Source of the DNA: Aquirufa sp.
Lineage (GTDB): Bacteria; Bacteroidota; Bacteroidia; Cytophagales; Spirosomataceae
Length of the DNA: 5,941 nucleotides
Reading direction: 5' to 3'
Assembly: GCA_030833145.1 (NCBI GenBank)
Contig: JAURHT010000116.1
Span: 1-5,941 of the forward strand
The translations under genes were made by a program, and so were the position numbers. Positions within the stretch are counted from its first letter, which is position 1, and each line of letters opens with the position of its first letter. A model generated the notes under the pieces. It was not told where the DNA came from and did no database searches. It saw only the letters and a list, made by a program, of their open reading frames with translations. Of the stretch, positions 1-5,941 are shown piece by piece.

Positions 1-614
1 TCGTAGAACATCTCCTCGAAGCGTGTTTTGATTCCAAAGTGATCGTCCATCCATTCGGATGTGTATAGATCATTCGTCTTGACGATGATGTCCCAACCAT
101 TTTCAGTTAGCGAGCCCTCTGAAAATTCGAAGAAAGGCAAAGAATCGGTTTTAAGGTGAAGAATACCTCCTGGCTTCAAGATTTTCTTATAGCGATTTAG
201 AAAGGTATGAAAAGTGAGGCGTCGTTTCTCATCCCGATCCCGAAGACGAGGGTCCGGAAACGTAATCCAAATTTCATCGACCTCATTTTCCGCAAACTGT
301 TCGTCTATCTCTTGCATATGGATGCGAAGAAACGCGGTATTCGTTAATTCAAGTTCTCTCGCAGCTCTCCCTCCTTGTGCTAATCGATCTCCTTTAACAT
401 CAACTCCAATGAAATTCATCTCGGGAAATAGTTTACCTAAGCCATTCGTGTATTCTCCTCGGCCGCAGCCCAGTTCTAAAACTAATGAGCTGTCATTTTT
501 AAAGTAATCCGATTTCCATTTACCAGCCAAGGTTCCGAAAATGGGTTTCGGACTTTGGATGACATTGTCTAAGGCGATGGCTAAATTGTATTTGGCTGTT
601 TTTCTTCTGCTCAA
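1..614 (-). CDS. trmB: tRNA (guanine46-N7)-methyltransferase TrmB, 3' end cut by window edge
   Basis: TrmB transfers a methyl group from S-adenosylmethionine to N7 of guanosine 46 in the tRNA variable loop; it is a cytoplasmic class I (Rossmann-fold) methyltransferase. 204 residues are visible. The SAM-binding motif LELGCGRGEY is at about 46-55, the second-strand motif GVDVKG at 70-75, the family signature WITFPDP at 116-122 followed by RDRDEKRRLT, then LKPGG at 146-150, HLKTD at 153-157 and the C-terminal TRFE at 197-200. Probably only about 20 C-terminal residues are missing. I place the start at the TTG at 614-612. It gives MSRRKTAKYN, which matches the short basic N-terminus of the family (MGRKKLxRF-like), and no in-frame ATG lies nearby upstream. 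An in-frame ATT at 626-624, overlapping the folC stop, is a less likely alternative. The gene follows folC after 11 bases, so it is probably cotranscribed. Family identification is very secure; the exact start is less so. Confidence 0.95.
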   Translation of the reverse strand, partial: MSRRKTAKYNLAIALDNVIQSPKPIFGTLAGKWKSDYFKNDSSLVLELGCGRGEYTNGLGKLFPEMNFIGVDVKGDRLAQGGRAARELELTNTAFLRIHMQEIDEQFAENEVDEIWITFPDPRLRDRDEKRRLTFHTFLNRYKKILKPGGILHLKTDSLPFFEFSEGSLTENGWDIIVKTNDLYTSEWMDDHFGIKTRFEEMFY

Positions 615-625
615 GGGTACGCGAA

Positions 626-1882
626 TTAAAAGGTAATTTCTCCTACGAGATAGGTAGATCCACAGATGAGAATCCCATCTGAAGGTTTTGAATTTGATTT
701 AGCGAGGGCAATGGCCTCGTTCACGGAAGGAATGACGTTACCATTCAGTCCTTTAGATGCTGCTAATTTTTGAAGTTCTAAAGCGGAGATCGCTCTCGGG
801 TTGTTTGCTTGGCAAAAATAGTAGCTGGCGTCCGTAGGAAATAAGGATAAGACCGAATCGATGTCCTTATCTGCTACCATCCCGAGAATAATGGTCAAAT
901 GATCGAAACCCTCTTGATGTATTTGTTGCATAATCTCTGTTATGCCACTTTTGTTATGTCCCGTGTCAGCAATGATTTTAGGACTTTCCCCTAAAATTTC
1001 CCAGCGGCCTTGTAAACCGGTATTCACTCGGGTTTGCTCAATTCCATTCCTGATTTTTGCCCCTTCAAGCGGAATGATGGATTGAATCTGCTCACACCAA
1101 GCCAAAACACCACGGATGTTTTTTTGCTGGTAATGGCCTTTGTAAGGGCTATTTACTTTCATTTCACCCCAAGTGGGGCTTGTGAAAGTGAAATCTGATG
1201 CTCTCACTACATCTGAAGCAAATTGTAAAGGGGCATTTACGGAAGAAGCTTTGGCAAGGAAAACCTCAGACGTTTCTAGCTGTTTTTCACTGATCGTAAC
1301 CGGTATCTGTGATTTAATAATCCCAGCCTTTTCTGAAGCAATTTTTTCTAAGGTATCCCCCAGTAAATCCTGGTGGTCAAAACTGATGTTCGTGATCAGG
1401 CAAGCCAAAGGTGAAATGATATTCGTCGAATCCAATCGACCGCCTAAGCCCGTTTCAATAATCGCAAAATCGACCTGTTGCTCTTTGAAATAGGTGAAGG
1501 CCATAATGACGGTCCATTCAAAAAAAGACGGTCGTACTTTTTCAATGAGGTCTAATCTGGAAGAAACAAAATCAGCCACCCATTCCTCAGCGACTTGAAT
1601 TCCATTGATTTTAATTCGTTCTGTAAAGGAATGAAGATGTGGAGAAGTATATAATCCTACCTTATATCCGTGTTCCTGAAGAATGGAGGCCATAAAATGG
1701 GAGGAACTCCCCTTTCCATTCGTTCCAGCAATATGTAAGGACTTAAAATAATCCTGCGGTTGACCCATGATTTCACAAAGCGCCTCTATATTGCCTAAAC
1801 CAGGTTTATAGGCTTTAGCTCCTTCCCGGTGAAATACCGGCAATTGTGCATACAAAAAGGAAATGGACTCGGAATAATTCAT
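626..1882 (-). CDS. folC: bifunctional dihydrofolate synthase / folylpolyglutamate synthase FolC
   Basis: FolC is an ATP-dependent ligase of the Mur ligase superfamily. It adds glutamate to dihydropteroate to make dihydrofolate, and extends the polyglutamate tail of reduced folates. It acts in the cytoplasm. The 418-residue length is normal for a complete protein. Motifs in order: the ATP-binding P-loop GTNGKGS at 53-59; the SPHLHSFTERI substrate loop at 80-90; ETGLGGRLDSTN at 143-154; ITNISFDH with a metal-ligand-type His at 163-170; SEKAGI at 183-188, whose Lys185 corresponds to the lysine carbamylated in characterised homologues; QGRWE at 291-295; DTGHN at 306-310, the C-terminal-domain variant of DGAHN; GMVADKD at 334-340; and GSTYLVGE at 408-415. 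The ATG start lies 7 bases after the TonB-like gene's stop. Whether both activities are present cannot be read from sequence alone, but bifunctional FolC is the usual bacterial form. No missing catalytic motif was seen. Confidence 0.97.
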   Translation of the reverse strand: MNYSESISFLYAQLPVFHREGAKAYKPGLGNIEALCEIMGQPQDYFKSLHIAGTNGKGSSSHFMASILQEHGYKVGLYTSPHLHSFTERIKINGIQVAEEWVADFVSSRLDLIEKVRPSFFEWTVIMAFTYFKEQQVDFAIIETGLGGRLDSTNIISPLACLITNISFDHQDLLGDTLEKIASEKAGIIKSQIPVTISEKQLETSEVFLAKASSVNAPLQFASDVVRASDFTFTSPTWGEMKVNSPYKGHYQQKNIRGVLAWCEQIQSIIPLEGAKIRNGIEQTRVNTGLQGRWEILGESPKIIADTGHNKSGITEIMQQIHQEGFDHLTIILGMVADKDIDSVLSLFPTDASYYFCQANNPRAISALELQKLAASKGLNGNVIPSVNEAIALAKSNSKPSDGILICGSTYLVGEITF

Positions 1883-1889
1883 CGGATGC

Positions 1890-2765
1890 CTATCTTTCTC
1901 CTACGCGGAAGGTGATAGACCCGGTCGCTTCTTTCGGGCTTGGGCCTGAAGACGTTTTGATGAATTTAGATTTTTCGATGGCTCTTTTGTATTTCTGTGC
2001 CAAAGAATTAGAGAATGAATTCTCCGCAATCACTAATTTGATGATATTTCCGTCCTCATCGATTTTGATTGTGAATCGAATCATACCTGTTTCACCCGTA
2101 TCATCTTTGACATTAGGACGATTAGCAATTCTCCAGCCTGAAATATTCACGGACGAAGAGCCAGAGCCATCCCCGCTCCCAGTACCATTACCGGAGTAAT
2201 TTGTTGAATTATTGATTTTGCCGTTCGGACTACCTTTATCCCCTATTTTTCCTGCATCTGGACCATTCGAGTTTCCTCCTGGATTTGGATTGGTGCCACG
2301 TGTACCGTTACTGGTTGTTTTTTTCTTGAATAAAGCACCCTCGTCAATTTTCTCTTCTGGCTCAGGTGTTGGCTTTGTGGAAACGGTGGTTGTCTTTTTT
2401 GTATTCTCAGAAATGCTCACTGGGCTTTTAACTACCGAAGAAATGACTGTTTCTTTCGAGCTAGGCGTCGGTTTGGCTTTGGTAACCGAAGCTACTTCGA
2501 TTTCTTTTTCAGCTGGTTGTGATTCGTCGTTATTAGGCAAATCGCTCGCGTGATTATAAGATTGGACATTTCCTCCACCTTCGTCATCCGTTCCATAATT
2601 CACTTCGAAACCGGGTTCTGGCAATTCCAGCTTCATTTCTTCTGCGGACCAGATTTTTGCATACCAAAACAACAAGAACAGCAAACCTTGAATCACGATC
2701 GTGATGGCCAAGGCTTTGCGTTGGTTTTTGCGTTCTATTGCTTGTTGTTCGATGCGTTGGTTCAT
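1890..2765 (-). CDS. TonB/TolA-like energy transducer with long Gly/Asn-rich linker
   Basis: This 291-residue protein has TonB architecture. A short basic cytoplasmic N-terminus (1-17) precedes one membrane helix at about 18-39. A periplasmic linker of roughly 165 residues follows, with a GTDDEGGG motif at 58-65, a Lys/Thr/Ser/Pro-rich part to about 150, and a Gly/Asn/Ser-rich part to about 206. A TonB_C-like domain at about 207-291 includes ISGW, MIRFTIKIDEDGNI and GSITFRV. Such proteins carry proton-motive-force energy from an ExbB/ExbD (or TolQ/TolR) motor to outer-membrane partners. The GTDDEG motif is one I associate with Bacteroidota TonB/TolA proteins encoded beside exbB/exbD, but no exbB or exbD is seen here. 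The TM segment has Thr22-x3-Gln26 where TonB and TolA usually have Ser/Thr-x3-His. The start follows the SPOR gene's stop by 3 bases. Whether it serves as TonB (nutrient uptake) or TolA (envelope constriction) is open. Confidence 0.88.
   Translation of the reverse strand: MNQRIEQQAIERKNQRKALAITIVIQGLLFLLFWYAKIWSAEEMKLELPEPGFEVNYGTDDEGGGNVQSYNHASDLPNNDESQPAEKEIEVASVTKAKPTPSSKETVISSVVKSPVSISENTKKTTTVSTKPTPEPEEKIDEGALFKKKTTSNGTRGTNPNPGGNSNGPDAGKIGDKGSPNGKINNSTNYSGNGTGSGDGSGSSSVNISGWRIANRPNVKDDTGETGMIRFTIKIDEDGNIIKLVIAENSFSNSLAQKYKRAIEKSKFIKTSSGPSPKEATGSITFRVGER
2148..2309 (-). other. low-complexity Gly/Asn/Ser-rich linker within the TonB-like gene
   Basis: This stretch encodes about residues 153-206 of the TonB-like protein. 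It is dominated by Gly, Asn and Ser with few hydrophobic residues (for example NPNPGGNSNGPDAG and GNGTGSGDGSGSSS). It is expected to be a flexible, disordered periplasmic tether joining the Lys/Pro-rich part of the linker to the C-terminal domain. It differs from the Pro-Glu/Pro-Lys spacer of enterobacterial TonB. No exact tandem DNA repeat was found in it. Confidence 0.7.
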
Positions 2766-2768
2766 ATC

Positions 2769-3746
2769 TTATAGCGCCTTATACACCCAAATGTCTACTT
2801 TCTTGGACGCTTTTAATTCACTAGCTTTGGCATAACCCGCATCCATCGAATGCTCTGTACCAAGACTAATGCGGTAAAATTTCGTCTGCTCGTTCTTTAA
2901 GATAATCTCCGCTTGGTCAAAACCACGCGATTTGAATTCTTTTAGCCCTTTCTCCGCTTGTGTCAAGGATTGAAAACTAGCCGCAACCAAATAAATCACG
3001 TCTTGATTCACAGGAGCTACTTCAGCTGGAGCTTCGACTACTTTTTTCTGAACGGTATCTAGTTGAATGGGCGCTTTAACCGTAGGTGCTGCAACAGCTA
3101 CAGGAGTCATTACCTTTTTCTCTATTTTAATCGGATTTAAAGAACTCTGCGATTGTTGGCTAGAAGGTTCTGTTAGGAAAAATGCACCCAAACCTCCTAT
3201 GATAAAGGCAATTAGCGCATAAACGTAAGTAGATCTGCTGACCTTGATAGGTGAAGGTTCTGGAGTATAACTTGGAAGATCTTCTGCTACCGGCACCACT
3301 TCGAGCACAGGTTTTTTCTCTTTAGGTAAGGCATGACCTAAACCTACAGGGAATAGGCCGAAAACGGACAAATCCGCATTAAAATCTGGATTTGGGGAGA
3401 AGGATAAGCGGTTTTCCGAATTCAACGTAAACGCTCCTAATTCTCCTATAGTCAAATAGCCTTGAGTGGTTATTTGGGATTTTAATTCCTTCGAAACGGT
3501 TGCTATTTCAGTAGAGGCCTCTTTTTGTGAGATAGCCTGTTTCTTAGCCCATTCGGTCGTTAAGAAACGATCGTCCGTTTTTAGCTTCTCGTTGAAGGCG
3601 ACGCATTTTCTTTTGGGATAAATCTTTCCCTCTTTTGCATTGAACTGAAAATCTTGTGCATTCACGACGAACCCACCAAATTGTGGAATAATCACACATT
3701 CGTGTTCGTATAGTAAGTGCTCAATAAAGGTATAAAATTCAGTCAT
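2769..3746 (-). CDS. HU-CCDC81 / transmembrane / SPOR domain protein
   Basis: This is a 325-residue inner-membrane protein. Residues 1 to about 60 (YTFIEHLLYEHECVIIPQFGGF...) match the first HU-CCDC81 domain, including the typical P-x-FGGF turn at 21-26. Residues about 61-132 match its second half, with GYLTIGELGAF at 96-106. These are IHF/HU-fold domains that occur in Bacteroidota fused to SPOR domains. A membrane helix lies at about 173-192, followed by a Pro/Val/Ala/Lys-rich linker to about 247. A SPOR domain fills 248-323 (YLVAASFQSLTQAEKGLKEF ... YRISLG). SPOR domains bind glycan strands stripped of stem peptides, which are enriched at the division septum. The predicted topology is HU-like domains inside the cell and SPOR in the periplasm. 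The gene starts 2 bases after the barrel gene's stop and ends 3 bases before the TonB-like gene. A septal role is inferred from the SPOR family; the HU-CCDC81 ligand is unknown to me. Confidence 0.9.
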   Translation of the reverse strand: MTEFYTFIEHLLYEHECVIIPQFGGFVVNAQDFQFNAKEGKIYPKRKCVAFNEKLKTDDRFLTTEWAKKQAISQKEASTEIATVSKELKSQITTQGYLTIGELGAFTLNSENRLSFSPNPDFNADLSVFGLFPVGLGHALPKEKKPVLEVVPVAEDLPSYTPEPSPIKVSRSTYVYALIAFIIGGLGAFFLTEPSSQQSQSSLNPIKIEKKVMTPVAVAAPTVKAPIQLDTVQKKVVEAPAEVAPVNQDVIYLVAASFQSLTQAEKGLKEFKSRGFDQAEIILKNEQTKFYRISLGTEHSMDAGYAKASELKASKKVDIWVYKAL

Positions 3747-3748
3747 TC

Positions 3749-5419
3749 TTAAAATGAATATGCGAGAGTTGCTGTAAAGTTAAAACCTTGCGTCGGATAA
3801 AATAAATATCGCTGGTAATTTTTTCCCAATATATTATTTGCAGATAATGTGGCCGTCATTTTCTGGTTAATCGCATACTCCCCTTTTATATTGAGATCCA
3901 CAATGTTATCTAATGTGGTTGACTTTTGAGTTCTAGGATTGAAGCCATAAAGTCCTCCTACAAAATAAATCTCCGGTAAAATTTTCAATTTAGGAAGTAC
4001 TGCTATCGTGTTTCTCCAGGCGATTTGAATATTTGGACGATGGTAAGCGTATAAGAAATTACCTAGGTTTCCGTAATTCGTATAATCCACTTGTAAGTCT
4101 GATTGGATTTTATCTGTGACTGTCATCTTCACATTCGCCTGTAGGGAAAGGACCGATATAGCTGCATCTGCATTAGAATATTGGATATCAAATTGAGATA
4201 AGTCAGCTGCTGAGGCTGTGAAGAAGGCCATTTTAGCATATTCCCCATACGTAGCTTTCAATTCGTAATGTACGTTGCGTTCGTTTGTTCCCGTTAAGCC
4301 ACCTGATACGGCCCATTTTTGTTGGGTATTTTGTAAGGTGATGGATTGAGAAAGCCAAGGGTTAGTTAATAGGCTGCTGTGGTAGGAGTTAAACTGCGTA
4401 TCACCTTCAAAACCAGCGAATAAACGAATAAAGTCATTCGCACGAAAGCGAACTTGAACGCTAGGATAAATCCGTAATTCCTCATCTTGTACCGCATTAA
4501 TGCCTGCCTGAACGTTTAAACGGGGTAAAACATCGTAGGATAAACTAGGTTTCAAGCGGAAGAAGTTGCGATTAATTGACGCATTGCTCGTGAAGTTAGA
4601 TAGAATGGCATCTCCATTGATGCGAAGCGATAATCCTTCCGAAATCGCATAATTTGCCTTGATGTAAGAAGATGACATCCACTCTTTAGGGGCTAAATTT
4701 CCCGCTAAAGACGAGAATTCGGTTCCAGCCTGGTAGGAGAATTTTTTGCCTTCTGTTTGGCTATAAATATCTCCATTGAACTTGATCTGATCATAATGAA
4801 CCCCAAAAGCATCTTCTGGCGTATTCGCTGGAATGCTTTCCTTGCCGTAAAAATTCGTTGCGATACGACGGTAATCCAATGAACCTTTTAATAAGGCTTT
4901 AGACCAAAGAGATTGGCTGTAAATTTTCACCTCGTTTTCAGAACGACTCGAAAAGGCATTATCTGTGGGCCCCATCGAGTTTGCATCGTGATTGATGTAC
5001 AATCCACGCAATTCTTTGGCCGTAGGATTATAGCCAAAATGTCCATTCAGTAAAGTGTGACCATAATTACCAGCTCCGATTTTAATCGAGTTTTTTGCCA
5101 TTGAGGCAAAAGGAGATTTAAGCTCCTCTCCTGTTCTTGGGCCTAATACATTCGTTTGAATGCCGGGTAAAACAAGTGCTTGTGGCTTAGAAAGGTCAAA
5201 ATTGAAATCAACTTTGTGGTCTTTACTGTAGTCCGGAATTTCATTCAAAGCCTCAAATGAACGACTCATCGTAGGCTGCACCTCAATTTTACGCACCTTT
5301 TCCGTGACAAATTCTTCATTTTGGATAGTACCTTCCTTTTTCTGTTGACCATAGGTTAAAATGGAAATCAGGCTGAAAGAGGACGCTAAAACGATTTTGG
5401 ATGGGAATCTCATATGCAT
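3749..5419 (-). CDS. plugless TonB-receptor-like outer-membrane beta-barrel protein
   Basis: This is a complete 556-residue outer-membrane protein. A signal peptide spans about 1-24: basic RFPSK, then a hydrophobic stretch, with likely cleavage after TYG and before QQKK. A polar segment of about 80 residues follows (EEFVTEKVRKIEVQP...), and from about residue 106 to the end there is continuous amphipathic beta-strand sequence rich in Tyr, Asn and Ser. The protein ends in FTATLAYSF, whose terminal aromatic residue fits recognition by the barrel-assembly machinery. The last 30 residues (NNILGKNYQRYLFYPTQGFNF) resemble the end of TonB-dependent receptors, but no plug domain or clear TonB box is present and the length is well below a normal receptor. 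I recall similar proteins downstream of large TPR proteins in other Bacteroidota. The first ATG gives a 1-base TAATG overlap with the TPR gene; a second ATG two codons later (MRFPSK) is equally good for the signal peptide. The substrate or role is unknown. Confidence 0.85.
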   Translation of the reverse strand: MHMRFPSKIVLASSFSLISILTYGQQKKEGTIQNEEFVTEKVRKIEVQPTMSRSFEALNEIPDYSKDHKVDFNFDLSKPQALVLPGIQTNVLGPRTGEELKSPFASMAKNSIKIGAGNYGHTLLNGHFGYNPTAKELRGLYINHDANSMGPTDNAFSSRSENEVKIYSQSLWSKALLKGSLDYRRIATNFYGKESIPANTPEDAFGVHYDQIKFNGDIYSQTEGKKFSYQAGTEFSSLAGNLAPKEWMSSSYIKANYAISEGLSLRINGDAILSNFTSNASINRNFFRLKPSLSYDVLPRLNVQAGINAVQDEELRIYPSVQVRFRANDFIRLFAGFEGDTQFNSYHSSLLTNPWLSQSITLQNTQQKWAVSGGLTGTNERNVHYELKATYGEYAKMAFFTASAADLSQFDIQYSNADAAISVLSLQANVKMTVTDKIQSDLQVDYTNYGNLGNFLYAYHRPNIQIAWRNTIAVLPKLKILPEIYFVGGLYGFNPRTQKSTTLDNIVDLNIKGEYAINQKMTATLSANNILGKNYQRYLFYPTQGFNFTATLAYSF

Positions 5420-5421
5420 TA
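5417..5421 (-). other. TAATG stop/start overlap between TPR gene and barrel gene
   Basis: Read on the minus strand, the stop codon TAA of the TPR gene (5421-5419) shares its last base with the ATG (5419-5417) of the barrel gene. Such an overlap normally reflects translational coupling and places both genes on one transcript. The alternative barrel ATG at 5413-5411 would leave a 5-base gap instead. Confidence 0.75.
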
Positions 5422-5941
5422 TTTAGGGAAATAGGTTTTCAAAAGGACTTTTGCAGCATCTACGCTTTCTTTGTCCTCTGAATTGTCAATAATGGATTTC
5501 AAGGTAGCTTTCGCCTGTGCGAGGTTCTTTAATTCGAATAGGTTTTTGGCCAAAATCAAATAGGCCTTCCCTAGCGTCGCATCAGAAACCTCTGCAAATT
5601 CATTTCTGAATTTGTCTAGAATCATCTCGTTCGAAGTGGCATAATTACCTTTCGCGTTATTCAATTGGATGATATCCAAGTATTTAAGTGCCGCTTCCTC
5701 TAGGCCTTCCGCTTCTTTTACAGCAAGCGTGTGGTAATCCGCATAGGCAATCAGGGCTGAATCAAGCTCTTTTAATTGAATAAAGGACTCTAAAATGCGC
5801 TTGTTTGAACGTTGAATAACAGTCGAATCTACCCCTTTCTCTTTTAATAGTCGGTAATGGCAAATGGCCTCTCTATAAGATGCGGAATCAAATTCGATAT
5901 CAGCCACCTTCGTAATCACCGAATTCAAGGATGGGTGAACA
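5419..5941 (-). CDS. tetratricopeptide-type repeat protein, C-terminal part only (5' end cut by window edge)
   Basis: The open frame runs to the right edge without a stop, so the N-terminus is outside the window. The in-frame TTG at 5928-5926 is probably internal, because the frame continues upstream as VHPS. The visible 173 residues are almost wholly helical and organised as paired helices of TPR type. Examples are YREAICHYRLLKEKG, LKELDSALIAYADYHTLA and the clearest pair, AYLILAKNLFELKNLAQAKATLKSII near the C-terminus, with small residues at TPR packing positions. TPRs are protein-protein interaction scaffolds. In Bacteroidota I recall large TPR proteins (often about 1,000 residues) just upstream of a barrel gene like the next one, and this fragment fits the end of such a protein. 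The stop overlaps the barrel gene's start by 1 base. Full length, signal peptide and location cannot be seen here. Repeat class is fairly sure; function is not. Confidence 0.8.
   Translation of the reverse strand, partial: VHPSLNSVITKVADIEFDSASYREAICHYRLLKEKGVDSTVIQRSNKRILESFIQLKELDSALIAYADYHTLAVKEAEGLEEAALKYLDIIQLNNAKGNYATSNEMILDKFRNEFAEVSDATLGKAYLILAKNLFELKNLAQAKATLKSIIDNSEDKESVDAAKVLLKTYFPK

Noticed and set aside
214..507. Plus-strand open frame of 97 codons
   Set aside because: It lies wholly antisense to trmB, whose catalytic motifs are intact. Its translation is Ser/Arg-rich low complexity with no recognisable domain.
615..625. Possible promoter or terminator in the folC-trmB gap
   Set aside because: The gap is 11 bases, too short for either, and shows no inverted repeat. 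The other gaps (1883-1889, 2766-2768, 3747-3748) are even shorter.
1173..1493. Plus-strand open frame of 106 codons
   Set aside because: It is antisense to the conserved core of folC, including the ETGLGG and SEKAGI motifs, and has no domain of its own.
1846..2199. Plus-strand open frame of 117 codons across the folC / TonB-like junction
   Set aside because: It runs antisense to two well-supported genes; the composition is that of a shadow frame.
2212..2553. Plus-strand open frame of 113 codons with hydrophobic, membrane-like translation
   Set aside because: It is the antisense image of the Gly/Asn/Ser/Lys-rich linker of the TonB-like gene, which automatically yields Pro, Val, Leu and Phe. 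It is not an independent membrane protein.
2550..2774. Plus-strand open frame of 74 codons
   Set aside because: It is antisense to the N-terminal and membrane-helix coding region of the TonB-like gene; no supporting domain or separate gene space.
5926..5928. TTG as the true start of the TPR gene
   Set aside because: The frame stays open upstream to the window edge and begins within helical sequence without a signal peptide, so the visible part is best read as the C-terminal end of a longer protein.

Overview
This 5,941-base window is gene-dense. Everything I can support lies on the minus strand and reads from the right edge to the left edge. Base composition is moderately AT-rich. The protein families point to Bacteroidota, most likely Cytophagales: a SPOR protein with an N-terminal HU-CCDC81 domain pair, a long-linker TonB/TolA-like protein with a GTDDEG motif, a FolC with a DTGHN motif, and a TrmB with a PDPRLRDRDEKRRLT segment. 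I make this assignment from remembered family features, not from a search.

In transcription order (high to low coordinates), six genes are present. (1) The C-terminal end of a tetratricopeptide-type helical-repeat protein, cut by the right edge (5941-5419). (2) A 556-residue outer-membrane beta-barrel protein that resembles the barrel of a TonB-dependent receptor but has no plug (5419-3749). (3) A HU-CCDC81/transmembrane/SPOR protein (3746-2769). (4) A TonB/TolA-like energy transducer (2765-1890). (5) folC, dihydrofolate/folylpolyglutamate synthase (1882-626). (6) trmB, tRNA (guanine46-N7)-methyltransferase, starting at a TTG codon and cut by the left edge (614-1).

The junctions are a 1-base TAATG overlap and then gaps of 2, 3, 7 and 11 bases. 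This leaves no room for intergenic promoters or terminators, so the window looks like the inside of one operon whose promoter lies beyond the right edge and whose end lies beyond the left edge. No RNA gene, mobile element, CRISPR array or sizeable repeat was seen, and no stretch over 300 bases lacks a gene.

Functionally the operon has two halves. The four upstream genes are all envelope proteins: a repeat scaffold, an outer-membrane barrel, an inner-membrane protein with a peptidoglycan-binding SPOR domain, and an inner-membrane TonB/TolA-like protein with a long periplasmic linker. They could form one trans-envelope assembly, perhaps at the division site; this is inference from co-location and domain content. 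The two downstream genes are housekeeping genes for folate and tRNA modification. The most distinctive points are the possible four-protein envelope module, the HU-like domain placed on the cytoplasmic side of a SPOR protein, and a TonB-like membrane segment with Gln where TonB/TolA proteins usually have His, in a locus with no exbB/exbD next to it.
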